From: Streptomyces sp. CG 926
GTDB lineage: Bacteria; Actinomycetota; Actinomycetes; Streptomycetales; Streptomycetaceae
NCBI RefSeq assembly: GCF_003148825.1
Contig: NZ_QGGZ01000012.1
Location: 218,697 to 282,696, forward strand
Direction: 5' to 3'
DNA: 64,000 bases
Below are positions 25,606 through 34,805 of the stretch, piece after piece; within the stretch, counting starts at the first letter, position 1; every line of letters starts with the position of its first letter. Below the pieces are notes generated by a model. The model made no database searches, had not been told where the DNA came from, and worked only from the letters and a program-made list of their open reading frames with translations. The translations under genes were made by a program, and so were the position numbers.

Positions 25606-28548
25606 ATGCAGATCCGGCTGACCGTCCTTGGGTCGCGCAGCGGCCACCAGACCGCGACCGCCCCCGCGAGCTGTGACGTCCTCGTCACCGCGCCCGTCGG
25701 CACCGCGCTGGCCGCGGTCGCCTCCGGGCTCGCGGCGACCGTCGGCGGACCCGACACCGGGGGCACCGTCGTGCTGTACGCCGGCTCCGAGCGCCTCGAC
25801 CTCCAGCGGCGGGTGCTCGGCGAGCCGCCGCTCGTGGACGGCGCGGTGCTGGCGCTGCACGGGCCCGTGCCGGACGTCCTGCCGGAGGACGGCCTCGGCG
25901 CCGCCCAGCTGCACGTCGTCGCCGGACCCGACGCGGGCGGGGTGCATCTGCTGCACAGCGGGCAGATCATGGTCGGCCGCTCCGCCGACGCCGACGTCCC
26001 CCTCGACGACCCCGACGTCTCCCGGCTGCACTGCGCGGTCACGGTGATCCCGGACGGGCGGGTCGCGGTGGCCGACCTGCAGTCGACGAACGGCACCACG
26101 CTGGACAGCGCCCCGGTGGGGCCCCAGCCCGTCGCCCTGCCCCCGGGGGCGCTGCTGCGGGTCGGCGAGTCCACCCTGCGGCTGGCCCCGGCGGGCGCTC
26201 CCTCGCTGCCGGTGATCCCGGACCTCCAGGGCCACCTCTCGGTCTCCGCCCGGCCCCTGGCCGCCGCTCCGCTTCCCGGTGCGCCCGCCGGTGCGCCCAC
26301 CGGTCCGCTCGCCGGCCTGCCCACCGCTCCGCCCGCCGGGGCGGATCCGGCCGCCGCCGGCACGGCGCCGGACGCGCCCGGGATCCCCGACGCGGCGCGC
26401 GAGGCCGGGCCGCCGGGCGCGACGCCGACCCCCGGCCCCGGTACCGGCTCCGGGCGACGGAAGGGCCTCGGCGCCTGGGCCCGCAAGTGGGTACGCGGCG
26501 AGGAACCGGCCGAGGCCCCGCCGGAGCCGGTGGCCGCCGCGCCCCACCCCGACGACCCCGCCGCACTGCTGCTGGCCGCGATGGGCCCCTCCGAGCGCCT
26601 GTGGTCCCGTACGCCCGAGGATCCCGCCGTACTGGAGGTGGGGCTCGGCGCCGGGAGCCGGGTGTCCCTGCCCGCCGTCGGCGCCCTCGGGCTCGCCGGC
26701 CCGCGGACCCGGCTCGCCGGGGCCGCCCGCTGGGTCGTCGCGCAACTGGCGGCACTGCACGCACCGGGGCAGCTGGAGATCGTCCTCGTCTGCGCCGACC
26801 GGGCGCGCGGCCTCGCCGACCGGCGGCGCGACTGGGGCTGGCTCGGCTGGCTGCCCCACGTACGACCGGCGCACGGCCAGGACTGCCGGCTCCTGCTCGC
26901 CTACGACCGCGACCAGGCCGTCGCCCGTACGGGTGAGCTGACCCGGCGCCTCGACGAGGGTCCGCTCGGCGCGCACTGGGCCGCCGCCGACGCCGGGCAG
27001 GTCCGGCGGGCCGCCGCCGTCTACGAGGGCCCGTACACGCTCGTCGTCCTCGACGGCGATCCCGGAGCCGGCCCGCTGCGCGACATCACCGGCCGGCTCG
27101 CCTCGCACGGCACGGCCGCCGGGATCCACGTGCTCGTGCTCGCCGACGCCCCGGCCGCCACCCCCGCCTCGCCGATCGAGGAGACCTACGAGGCCGCCTG
27201 CGCGAGCTCCCCCGCCTTCCGGGACTGCGGCGCGGTCGCCCTGCTCAGCGGCGATGTGGCCACGGCCGTACGCACCTTCACGATCGACGGCGGCAGACCG
27301 GTCCCGTCCGGGGGCACCGTCACCGCCGACGCCGTCTCCGCCGCCTGGGCCGAACGCTTCGCCCGCGCCCTGGCCCCGCTGCGCACCGCCGAGGGCGGCT
27401 CCGCCGAGCCGCATCGCACGACCACCGCCACCCTGCCCGCCACGGCGCGGCTGCTGGACGAGCTGGGGCTGGCCCGGGCCACCCCGGCCTCCCTGATGGC
27501 CCGGTGGGCCGCCGCCACCGACCAGGGCCAGGGCGTGGGAGGCCTCGCCGAGATCGTGCTGGGCAGCGGACGCCGCGGGCCCGTCGGCACCGAGCTCGTC
27601 CACGACGGCCCGCACCTGCTCATCGAGGGGCCCGCCGGGAGCGGGCGGACCGAGCTGCTGCGCTCGGTGGCCGCGTCGCTGTCGGCGGCCGCCCGGCCGG
27701 ACCGGCTCGGGCTGCTCCTCCTCGACGGGGCCGGCGGCGAGCGCGGCGACGGGCTGCTGCCCTGCACCGAACTCCCACACGTCTGCGCCCACCTGGTCGC
27801 CGCCGATCCGCTGCGCATGCGGGAGTTCGCGCAGGCGCTCGGCGCGGAGCTCAAGCGCCGCTCCGAGCTGCTGGCGGAGTTGTCCTTCGCCGAGTGGCAC
27901 GCGCAGCGCGAGGTGTCCGACCGGATGGTCGCGCCGCGCCGGCCCACCCCGGGCGAGCAGCGCGGCGACCTCGACCCCCAGCGCACCGGCACCCTGCGGC
28001 TGCGGGCCGCCACCCCCCGTACCGATGCGGCCGGGCCCAGCCCGTTGCCCCGTCTGGTGGTACTCGTGGACGACCTCGACGCGCTGGTCGCGCCGGGGCT
28101 GGGCAGTACGGGCCGCCCCGCCGCCGGCTCGGTGGTCCGGGCCCTGGAGGCGGTGGCCCGCGAGGGCGCCCGCCTCGGCGTGCACCTGGTGGCCACCAGC
28201 GCCCGTCCCGACCGTACGGCGGACACCGGACTGGCGCGGCTGGCCACCCTGCGCGTGGAGCTGGACGCACCCGACCAGCCGGGCCCGGGCCGCGGCCTGC
28301 TCCGCTTCGGCGACGGCCGGACGGTCCCCTTCCAGGCGGGCCGGGTCACCGGCCGGATCCCCCGGACGGCGACCCAGCGGCCGACGGTGGTCCCGGTGGA
28401 GTGGGAGCGAATGGGTGATCCGCCGGCCCGCCGACCGGTACGTGAGCTGGGCAACGGGCCCACCGACCTCGCACTGCTGGCCAGCGCCCTGGACCGGGCC
28501 TCCCACCTGGTCTCGGCGATACCCGTGCTGTTCCCGCCCGCGCCCTGA
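25606..28548 (+). CDS. FHA-domain, EssC/FtsK-like ATPase with degenerate Walker A
   Basis: 980-residue protein. A ubiquitin-like N-terminus (MQIRLTVLG, residues 1-95) is followed by an FHA domain (about 105-185) with GRS at 124-126, SRLH and NGT near 162-164. A Pro/Ala linker leads to an EccC/EssC-like region (LWSRTPEDPAVLEVGLGAGS) and one FtsK/SpoIIIE ATPase fold. Its Walker A is GPAGSGRTE with Arg681 in place of the catalytic Lys; Walker B is LVVLVDDLDALVAP. This resembles Firmicute EssC (FHA plus FtsK) of type VII secretion, but no WXG100, EccB/D/E or mycosin gene is in the window. ATP hydrolysis is doubtful. The ATG at 25606 is supported by homology; AAGGGA is rather far upstream. Confidence 0.82.
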   Translation: MQIRLTVLGSRSGHQTATAPASCDVLVTAPVGTALAAVASGLAATVGGPDTGGTVVLYAGSERLDLQRRVLGEPPLVDGAVLALHGPVPDVLPEDGLGAAQLHVVAGPDAGGVHLLHSGQIMVGRSADADVPLDDPDVSRLHCAVTVIPDGRVAVADLQSTNGTTLDSAPVGPQPVALPPGALLRVGESTLRLAPAGAPSLPVIPDLQGHLSVSARPLAAAPLPGAPAGAPTGPLAGLPTAPPAGADPAAAGTAPDAPGIPDAAREAGPPGATPTPGPGTGSGRRKGLGAWARKWVRGEEPAEAPPEPVAAAPHPDDPAALLLAAMGPSERLWSRTPEDPAVLEVGLGAGSRVSLPAVGALGLAGPRTRLAGAARWVVAQLAALHAPGQLEIVLVCADRARGLADRRRDWGWLGWLPHVRPAHGQDCRLLLAYDRDQAVARTGELTRRLDEGPLGAHWAAADAGQVRRAAAVYEGPYTLVVLDGDPGAGPLRDITGRLASHGTAAGIHVLVLADAPAATPASPIEETYEAACASSPAFRDCGAVALLSGDVATAVRTFTIDGGRPVPSGGTVTADAVSAAWAERFARALAPLRTAEGGSAEPHRTTTATLPATARLLDELGLARATPASLMARWAAATDQGQGVGGLAEIVLGSGRRGPVGTELVHDGPHLLIEGPAGSGRTELLRSVAASLSAAARPDRLGLLLLDGAGGERGDGLLPCTELPHVCAHLVAADPLRMREFAQALGAELKRRSELLAELSFAEWHAQREVSDRMVAPRRPTPGEQRGDLDPQRTGTLRLRAATPRTDAAGPSPLPRLVVLVDDLDALVAPGLGSTGRPAAGSVVRALEAVAREGARLGVHLVATSARPDRTADTGLARLATLRVELDAPDQPGPGRGLLRFGDGRTVPFQAGRVTGRIPRTATQRPTVVPVEWERMGDPPARRPVRELGNGPTDLALLASALDRASHLVSAIPVLFPPAP

Positions 28549-28557
28549 CGCACGGCC

Positions 28558-28588
28558 GCGCCCCCGCGAGGCGGTATTGCGGGGGCGC
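28558..28588 (+). terminator. Terminator after FHA/ATPase gene
   Basis: Exact 10-nt arms GCGCCCCCGC (28558-28567) and GCGGGGGCGC (28579-28588), ten bases after the stop codon. Confidence 0.7.
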
Positions 28589-28645
28589 ACGGCTCGGCGT
28601 AGACCTTGTGGTCCAGGACACATCACGGGCATCGGGGGCAGAGCC

Positions 28646-30004
28646 ATGCGCAGGCACGGAACGAGCCGTACGACACTCACCTGGACGGCGCTCGCCGCGG
28701 CGACCGCCCTCACGCTCTGCGCGTGCGGGGACGGCGGGACGAAGGAGCCGCAAGGTCCCGAAGGGAGCACGGCCGCGCCCCGGGTGCAGTTACCGAAGCT
28801 GCCCGGCGAGAAGCTGGAGGTCGCCGCGGTCTGGACGGGCCCGGAGCAGGAGAACTTCACCAAGGTCCTGAAGGAGTTCGAGAAGCGTACGGGCGCCTCG
28901 GTCACCTTCGTCCCGGCCCAGGACCCGATCGTCACCTTCCTCGGCACGAAGATCGCGGGTGGTGCGCCGCCGGACGTGGCGCTGCTCCCGCAGGTCGGGG
29001 CGCTGACGGCGGCGGTGGACAAGAAGTGGGCGCAGCCGCTGGGCCCGGAGGCCGCCGCCCAGCTCGACGCGAACTACTCCAAGGGCTGGAAGCAGCTCGG
29101 CGCCGTCGGGGGCACCCAGTACGGCGTCTACTACAAGGCTGCCAACAAGTCGCTGATCTGGTACAACGCGAAGGCCTTCGAGGCGGCGGGGGTCAAGCCG
29201 CCGAAGACCTGGAAGGACCTGATCGCCGCGGCCGACACGCTGTCCGCCTCCGGCACCCCGGCCGTGTCGGTGGCGGGTGCGGACGGATGGACCCTCACCG
29301 ACTGGTTCGAGAACATCTACCTGTCCCAGGCCGGGCCGGAGAAGTACGACCAGTTGGCCAAGCATCAGATCAAGTGGACGGACGAGAGCGTCAAGCAGGC
29401 GCTGACCACGCTCGGCGAACTGTTCGGCCGCAAGGACTTCCTGGCGGGCGGGTCGAGCGGGGCGCTGTCCACGGAGTTCCCGAAGTCGGTGACGCAGACC
29501 TTCACCGGCGGCGACCGGCCGGCGGCCGCCATGGTCTTCGAGGGTGACTTCGTGGCGGTGAACATCGCGCAGACGGAGGCGAAGGTGGGCGAGGACGCCC
29601 TCGTCTTCCCCTTCCCCGCGGTCGGCGAGAAGGCTCCGGTGGTCTCGGGCGGCGACGTGGCGGTCGCGCTGAAGCCCTCGAAGGGCGCGCAGGCCCTGAT
29701 GACCTTCCTGGCCTCGGCGGACGCGGCGGAGATCCACGCCCGGCAGGGCGGCTTCGTATCCCCGAACAAGGCGGTGGACCTGGGCGCCTATCCGAACGCC
29801 ATCCAGCGGGACATCGCCAAGGCACTGATCGCCGCCGGTGACGACTTCCGCTTCGACATGTCGGACCAGGCCCCGGCGGCCTTCGGCGGGACCCCGGGCG
29901 CGGGTGAGTGGAAGGCGCTCCAGGACTTCCTGGCGAACCCGTCGGACGTGGCGGGGACCCAGGCGAAACTGGAGGCGGACGCCGCCAAGGCCTACGGGAA
30001 CTGA
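28646..30004 (+). CDS. Carbohydrate ABC transporter substrate-binding lipoprotein
   Basis: 452-residue cluster-B solute-binding protein. The signal peptide (TLTWTALAAATALTL) ends in lipobox LCAC, with the lipidated Cys near residue 27. The mature part has family motifs VAAVWTGPEQENFTKVLKEF, GGAPPDVALLPQVG, IWYNAKAFEAAGVKPPKTWK and a late GGDVAVALKPS. It binds an unknown sugar or glycoside outside the membrane and hands it to the two permeases that follow. The ATG at 28646 gives the only sensible signal peptide. No ATPase gene is adjacent, so a shared MsiK-type ATPase is likely (inference from Streptomyces biology). Confidence 0.92.
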   Translation: MRRHGTSRTTLTWTALAAATALTLCACGDGGTKEPQGPEGSTAAPRVQLPKLPGEKLEVAAVWTGPEQENFTKVLKEFEKRTGASVTFVPAQDPIVTFLGTKIAGGAPPDVALLPQVGALTAAVDKKWAQPLGPEAAAQLDANYSKGWKQLGAVGGTQYGVYYKAANKSLIWYNAKAFEAAGVKPPKTWKDLIAAADTLSASGTPAVSVAGADGWTLTDWFENIYLSQAGPEKYDQLAKHQIKWTDESVKQALTTLGELFGRKDFLAGGSSGALSTEFPKSVTQTFTGGDRPAAAMVFEGDFVAVNIAQTEAKVGEDALVFPFPAVGEKAPVVSGGDVAVALKPSKGAQALMTFLASADAAEIHARQGGFVSPNKAVDLGAYPNAIQRDIAKALIAAGDDFRFDMSDQAPAAFGGTPGAGEWKALQDFLANPSDVAGTQAKLEADAAKAYGN

Positions 30005-30008
30005 TCCC

Positions 30009-31376
30009 GTGCCGGCCCCGGCTCCTGCTCCTGTCCCCGCCCCTGCCCCTGGCGCTCCCCCTCGCACCGCCGCCAAGGGCGTCGTGTCCGCGCAGGCCCG
30101 GCGCCGCCGACTCATCGCGGCGGCGTTCCTCCTCCCGGCGCTCGTCCTGCTCGGCGCGCTCGTCGTGCACCCGATCGGCTACTCCCTCTACCGCAGCTTC
30201 TTCGACCGTTCCGGTGACACCTTCGTCGGCGGTGACAACTACCGGGAGATCCTGAGCGACGACACGATCCGTACCGCACTCAAGAACACCGCGTTGTGGG
30301 TGGTGTTCGCCCCGGCCCTGGCCACCGCCCTCGGGCTGATCTTCGCGGTGCTCACCGAACGGGTGCGCTGGGGAACGGCGTTCAAGCTGCTGGTCTTCAT
30401 GCCGATGGCGATCTCGATGCTGGCCGCGGGCATCATCTTCCGGCTCGTCTACGACCACGATCCCGACCGCGGGGTCGCCAACGCGGTCTGGGTCGGGGTC
30501 CACGACACCTTCGCGGAGTCCTCGGCCTTCCCCAAGGCCCGCCCGGGCCGGGACTCGCCGCTCGCGGACGACGGCGGGGGCGCCTTCATCACCCGCGACC
30601 CCGTCCGCGCGGGTGCCCCGGTGCTGCTCCCGCTGGTCGGCGTGGCCCCGGAGGCGCTGCCGGACGGCACCCGTATCGCGGGCCGCCCCGAGGGGGTGCC
30701 GGGGAAGGTCACCGGCACCGTCTGGCAGGACTTCACCCGGGGCGGGGGCGGGACGACGAACGCGGTCGACCCGACCGAGCAGGGCTTCGCCGGGATGCGG
30801 ATCGAGGCGGTGAAGGACGGCCGGGTGGTCGATACGGCGACGGCCCGCGCCGACGGCACCTTCACCCTGTCAGCGAAGGCCGACGGGGCCCGGCTGCGGC
30901 TGCCCGCGACCAACTTCCGGGAGGCGTACGCGGGGGTGCAGTGGCTCGGCCCGGCGCTCGTCACCCCGGCGATCATCGGGGCGTACGTATGGATGTGGGC
31001 CGGTTTCGCGATGGTGCTGATCGGCGCCGGGCTGGCCGCCGTACCGCGTGAGCTGCTGGAGGCGGCGCGCGTGGACGGGGCCAACGAGTGGCAGGTGTTC
31101 CGGCGGATCACCGTCCCGCTGCTGGCGCCCGTCCTGGCGGTGGTGCTCGTCACCCTCGTCATCAACGTGATGAAGATCTTCGACCTGGTCTTCGTGATCG
31201 CGCCGGGCGCGGTCCAGGACGACGCGAACGTGCTCGCGCTCCAGCTGTACCGGACCTCCTTCGGCACGGATGCCGACCCGGGGCTCGGCAGCGCCATCGC
31301 CGTGCTGCTCCTGGTGCTGGTGATTCCGGTGATGCTCGTGAACATCCGTCGGCTGCGCAAGGAGGGGACCCGATGA
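30009..31376 (+). CDS. Sugar ABC permease (MalF-type) with large extracytoplasmic insert
   Basis: 455 residues against the usual 290-320. Membrane segments lie near 35-55, 92-115, 125-147, 313-340 and beyond; the EAA loop is ELLEAARVDGANEWQVFRRI (around 352-371). Between segments 3 and 4, residues 165-300 form an extra soluble domain with beta-sandwich features: VPGKVTGTVWQDFTRGGGG, then GMRIEAVKDGRVVDTATARA and DGTFTLS. Topology puts it outside the cell, the same site as the Ig-like P2 loop of E. coli MalF. The GTG at 30009, four bases after the lipoprotein stop, was chosen; GTG at 30084 is an alternative. Confidence 0.88.
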   Translation: MPAPAPAPVPAPAPGAPPRTAAKGVVSAQARRRRLIAAAFLLPALVLLGALVVHPIGYSLYRSFFDRSGDTFVGGDNYREILSDDTIRTALKNTALWVVFAPALATALGLIFAVLTERVRWGTAFKLLVFMPMAISMLAAGIIFRLVYDHDPDRGVANAVWVGVHDTFAESSAFPKARPGRDSPLADDGGGAFITRDPVRAGAPVLLPLVGVAPEALPDGTRIAGRPEGVPGKVTGTVWQDFTRGGGGTTNAVDPTEQGFAGMRIEAVKDGRVVDTATARADGTFTLSAKADGARLRLPATNFREAYAGVQWLGPALVTPAIIGAYVWMWAGFAMVLIGAGLAAVPRELLEAARVDGANEWQVFRRITVPLLAPVLAVVLVTLVINVMKIFDLVFVIAPGAVQDDANVLALQLYRTSFGTDADPGLGSAIAVLLLVLVIPVMLVNIRRLRKEGTR

Positions 31377-32395
31377 GCGGTACCGACGCGACGCCGGACC
31401 CTGCGAAGAGGGCTGCGGCGGGTGGCGCCGGGCGGCCGGACCGGGCGGAACCCGGCACGGTCACGGCAGCGAGCCCTGTGACGGCAACGGGCGGCCCGGT
31501 GACGGCAGCGAGCCTGCCAGGGCGTTCCGCCCCGGCTAGGACCAGGGCCCCGTTCGCCGAGCGGGCCGCAGGCCGACTGGCCGGGGGAGCCCTGCGCGTC
31601 TTCCTGGTCGTGGCGGCGCTCTTCTGGCTGCTGCCCACCCTCGGGCTGCTGCTGTCCTCGTTCCTCTCCCCCACCGACCTCAACGACGGCGGCTGGTGGC
31701 AGGCGCTGACGGCGCCCTCGCGGCTGACGGCCGACAACTACGAGCGGCTGCTGGCGAACGACACCATCACCGGCTCCCTCCTCAACACCTTCGCGATCGC
31801 CGTGCCGGCCACCCTGCTGGTCGTGACGCTGGGCGCGTTCGCCGGATACGCCTTCGCCTGGCTGGAGTTCCCCGGCCGGGACTGGCTGTTCCTCCTGGTC
31901 GTCGGACTGCTGGTCGTCCCCGTGCAGGTCGCGCTGATCCCGGTCTCCGAACTCTTCGGCTCCATCGGGCTGTTCGAGACCACGGCGGGCGTGGTCCTCT
32001 TCCACACCGCCTTCGGACTGCCCTTCGCCGTGTTCCTGCTGCGCAACTTCTTCGCGGAGATCCCGCGCGAACTGCTGGAGGCGGCCCGCCTCGACGGAGC
32101 GGGTGAACTGCGGCTGTTCGCACGGGTGGTGCTGCCGCTCGGCGGACCGGCGATCGCCTCGCTCGGCATCTTCCAGTTCCTGTGGGTGTGGAACGACATG
32201 CTGGTGGCCCTGGTGTTCGCGGACTCGGCCCACCCGCCCGTCACGGTCGCGCTCCAGCAGCAGGTACGGCAGTTCGGGAACAACATCGACGTGCTCGCGC
32301 CCGGCGCCTTCCTGTCGATGGCCGTCCCGCTCGTCGTCTTCTTCGCGTTCCAACGGCAGTTCGTCTCGGGGGTGATGGCCGGAGCGATCAAGTGA
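31373..32395 (+). CDS. Sugar ABC permease (MalG-type)
   Basis: 340-residue second permease. A 60-residue Ala/Pro/Thr-rich cytosolic N-terminus precedes six membrane segments; the EAA loop is ELLEAARLDGAGELRLFARV. It pairs with the preceding permease to form the channel. Its ATG overlaps the upstream stop (ATGA) and has GGAGGGG seven to eight bases upstream, so the three genes are one operon. The C-terminal GVMAGAIK ending is typical of MalG-like proteins. Confidence 0.93.
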   Translation: MSGTDATPDPAKRAAAGGAGRPDRAEPGTVTAASPVTATGGPVTAASLPGRSAPARTRAPFAERAAGRLAGGALRVFLVVAALFWLLPTLGLLLSSFLSPTDLNDGGWWQALTAPSRLTADNYERLLANDTITGSLLNTFAIAVPATLLVVTLGAFAGYAFAWLEFPGRDWLFLLVVGLLVVPVQVALIPVSELFGSIGLFETTAGVVLFHTAFGLPFAVFLLRNFFAEIPRELLEAARLDGAGELRLFARVVLPLGGPAIASLGIFQFLWVWNDMLVALVFADSAHPPVTVALQQQVRQFGNNIDVLAPGAFLSMAVPLVVFFAFQRQFVSGVMAGAIK

Positions 32396-32463
32396 CCCGC
32401 CCTCCGTCGCCCGCCCTCCGCAGCACACGCGACGCGACTGGCGCGACATGGACCGTTGACGCT

Positions 32464-32497
32464 GCGTAACCCGAATGCCGCACAGCGCGTAACCCGA
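32464..32497 (+). promoter_or_regulatory. Two exact 11-mer direct repeats before the wall-polymer gene
   Basis: GCGTAACCCGA occurs at 32464-32474 and 32487-32497, 23 bases start to start, 28 bases or more before the transferase ATG. The spacing of about two helix turns suits a dimeric activator or repressor. It does not match the PHO box consensus well. Confidence 0.4.
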
Positions 32498-32524
32498 TCG
32501 CCACACCAGGGGTTCCTGGGCCAT

Positions 32525-34801
32525 ATGCCCGCGCCGACCCCTGGATGTGCCGTGCCCCGGTTCAGCGTCATCGTGCCCGCGTACAAGGTCCAGGCCTACC
32601 TCCAGGAGAGTCTCGACTCGGTCCTGGGGCAGTCGTACCCGGATCTGGAGCTGATCGCGGTCGACGACGCCTCCCCGGACGCCTGCGGTTCGATCATCGA
32701 CGAGTACGCGACCCGTGACCCCCGGGTGACGGCCGTCCACCTGGCGCACAACCTGGGCCTGGGACCGGCCCGCAACGCGGGCCTGGCGCGGGCGAGCGGC
32801 GACTACCTGATCTTCCTCGACGGCGACGACACCCTCGCCCCAGGCGCCCTGCAGGCCATCACCGACCGGCTGAAGGCCACCGGCTCCCCGGACGTCCTGG
32901 TCTACGACTACGCCCGCACCTTCTGGTCCGGCGAACTCGTGCGCAACAAGCTCTCCCACCGGCTGTCCGAGGAGGGCCCGGCGAGCTTCCGGCTCGCCGA
33001 CCGCCCGGCCCTCCTCGGCATGCTGATGGTGGTCTGGAACAAGGCCTACCGCCGCGAGTACGTGGAGCGCGAGGGCCTCGCCTTCCCGCCCGGCCTCTAC
33101 GAGGACACCCCCTGGACCTACCCGGCCCTGCTGGCCGCGGAGTCCGTCGCCGTCCTGGACCGGGTCTGCGTCCACTACCGGCAGCGGCGCACCGGCTCGA
33201 TCCTGACCACCACCAGCCGCCGCCACCTCGACGTCTTCGACCAGTACGACCGGGTCTTCGGCTACCTCGCCGGCCGTCCCGAGCTGGAGCGCTGGCGCCC
33301 CGCCCTGCACCGCCGGATGGCCGAGCACTTCTGCGCCCTGTACGCGAACCCGCGCCGCCTCCCGCGCGCCGCCCGGCCGGAGTTCTTCGCCCGGGCCTGC
33401 GCCCTGCTGCGCCGCTACCACGTCCCCGGCGGCAGCGCCGCCCTCCCGCTGTCCCTGTCCCGGACCGACCGGATCCGACACACCCTGATGCGGCTGGGCA
33501 CCCGGCGCACCTACCGCCTGCTGTCGGCGCTGCGCGGCGCCGGATCGGCGCTGGGCCGCGCGGCCGCCACCCTGGGGCGGGGTCTGCGCGAGACGGCCCT
33601 GCGCCTGCACTACCGGAGCCGGCGCCTGCTCCCGCTCCGCCCGGAACTCGCGGTCTTCTCCGCGTACTGGCACGGCGGCTACGCCTGCAACCCGGCGGCG
33701 ATCGAGGCCACCCTGCGGGAGCTCGCGCCGCAGATGCGCACGGCGTGGATCTGCGACCCGGAGCACACCTCGACCCTGCCCCGCGAGACGACGGCGCTGC
33801 GCCCGGGCTCGGCGGCGTACTGGACCGCCCTCGCGAGGGCCGGATACCTGGTCACGAACGTCAACTTCGACCGCGCCCTGGTCAAGCGCCCGGGCCAGAT
33901 CCTCGTCCAGACCCAGCACGGCACCCCGCTCAAGCGCGTGGGCCTCGACCTCCAGGACCGCCCGGCGGCCACACCGACCACGGACTTCGCGGGACTGCTG
34001 CGCGGCGCCGACCAGTGGGACTACCTGCTCTCCTCCAACCGGCACTCCACCCTGGTCTGGGAGAAGGCGATCCCGTCCTCCTACACGACGCTGGAGTACG
34101 GCTACCCGCGCAACGACGTCTTCCACCGGGCGGGCCCGGCCGAGGTGCTGGAGCTGCGTGCCCGCCTGGGCATCCCGGCGGGTTCGACGGCCGTCCTGTA
34201 CGCGCCCACGCACCGCGACTACCGGCGCAGCCGGCCGGAGCACCTGGACTTCGAGCGGGTGCTGCGGGACCTGGGCCCGCGGTTCACGATCCTGTCCCGC
34301 AGCCACCTCACGTACGTGGACGTCCCGCCCTCCCCGGACACGCACCCGCGGCTGATCGACGTCTCCTCCTACCCGTCGGTCGAGGAACTCTGCCTGGCCT
34401 CGGACGCGCTGGTGACGGACTACTCGTCCCTGATGTTCGACTACGCGGCGCTGGACCGGCCGATCGTGATCCACGCGGACGACTGGGAGGCGTACGAGGC
34501 GGCCCGGGGCACGTACTTCGACCTGCGGTCGTGCCCGCCGGGCGCGATCGCCCGGACCGAGGACGAGCTGGTGGACATCTTCAGCACGGGTCACTGGCAG
34601 GGCTCGCGCTCCGCGCAGTTGCGGGCGGCGTTCCGCGCACGCTTCTGCTCGCACGACGACGGGCACGCGGCGGAGCGCGTGGTGCGTCGGGTCTTCCTCG
34701 GGCAGACGGCCCCGATCCCGGCGGTCATCCCCCTGGAGGACCGCCGCCCGACCCCCGCGGCGCCCGCGGCGACGCCGTTCCCGGCCCCCGTCCGGCCGTA
34801 A
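32525..34801 (+). CDS. Bifunctional GT2 glycosyltransferase / CDP-glycerol glycerophosphotransferase
   Basis: 758-residue fusion for synthesis of a teichoic-acid-like wall polymer. Residues 10-330 are a family 2 glycosyltransferase: FSVIVPAYKVQAYLQESLDS, LELIAVDDASPD and the metal site FLDGDDT. Residues 390-740 are a TagF/TagB-like domain: LVQTQHGTPLKRVGLDL, EYGYPRNDVF, VLYAPTHRDY and DALVTDYSSLMFDYA. It acts on the inner face of the membrane. The ATG at 32525 is used; GTG at 32552 (MPRFSVIV) is an equally good start and agrees with homologues as I remember them. A TetR gene and a TagGH-like exporter follow. Confidence 0.88.
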   Translation: MPAPTPGCAVPRFSVIVPAYKVQAYLQESLDSVLGQSYPDLELIAVDDASPDACGSIIDEYATRDPRVTAVHLAHNLGLGPARNAGLARASGDYLIFLDGDDTLAPGALQAITDRLKATGSPDVLVYDYARTFWSGELVRNKLSHRLSEEGPASFRLADRPALLGMLMVVWNKAYRREYVEREGLAFPPGLYEDTPWTYPALLAAESVAVLDRVCVHYRQRRTGSILTTTSRRHLDVFDQYDRVFGYLAGRPELERWRPALHRRMAEHFCALYANPRRLPRAARPEFFARACALLRRYHVPGGSAALPLSLSRTDRIRHTLMRLGTRRTYRLLSALRGAGSALGRAAATLGRGLRETALRLHYRSRRLLPLRPELAVFSAYWHGGYACNPAAIEATLRELAPQMRTAWICDPEHTSTLPRETTALRPGSAAYWTALARAGYLVTNVNFDRALVKRPGQILVQTQHGTPLKRVGLDLQDRPAATPTTDFAGLLRGADQWDYLLSSNRHSTLVWEKAIPSSYTTLEYGYPRNDVFHRAGPAEVLELRARLGIPAGSTAVLYAPTHRDYRRSRPEHLDFERVLRDLGPRFTILSRSHLTYVDVPPSPDTHPRLIDVSSYPSVEELCLASDALVTDYSSLMFDYAALDRPIVIHADDWEAYEAARGTYFDLRSCPPGAIARTEDELVDIFSTGHWQGSRSAQLRAAFRARFCSHDDGHAAERVVRRVFLGQTAPIPAVIPLEDRRPTPAAPAATPFPAPVRP

Positions 34802-34805
34802 CCGC

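Noticed and set aside
25606..28548. Active type VII secretion locus
   Set aside because: Only the EssC-like protein is present. No WXG100, EccB, EccD, EccE or mycosin gene is within the window, and the Walker A Lys is Arg.
23707..29022. 1771-codon minus-strand frame spanning pkaA, the FHA gene and the lipoprotein gene
   Set aside because: It crosses several well-supported genes on both strands and has no recognisable domain; it results from high GC.
32464..32497. PHO box for PhoP control
   Set aside because: The 11-mers are direct repeats, but GCGTAACCCGA does not match the GTTCAYYYRGC-type consensus and the spacing is 23 rather than 11.
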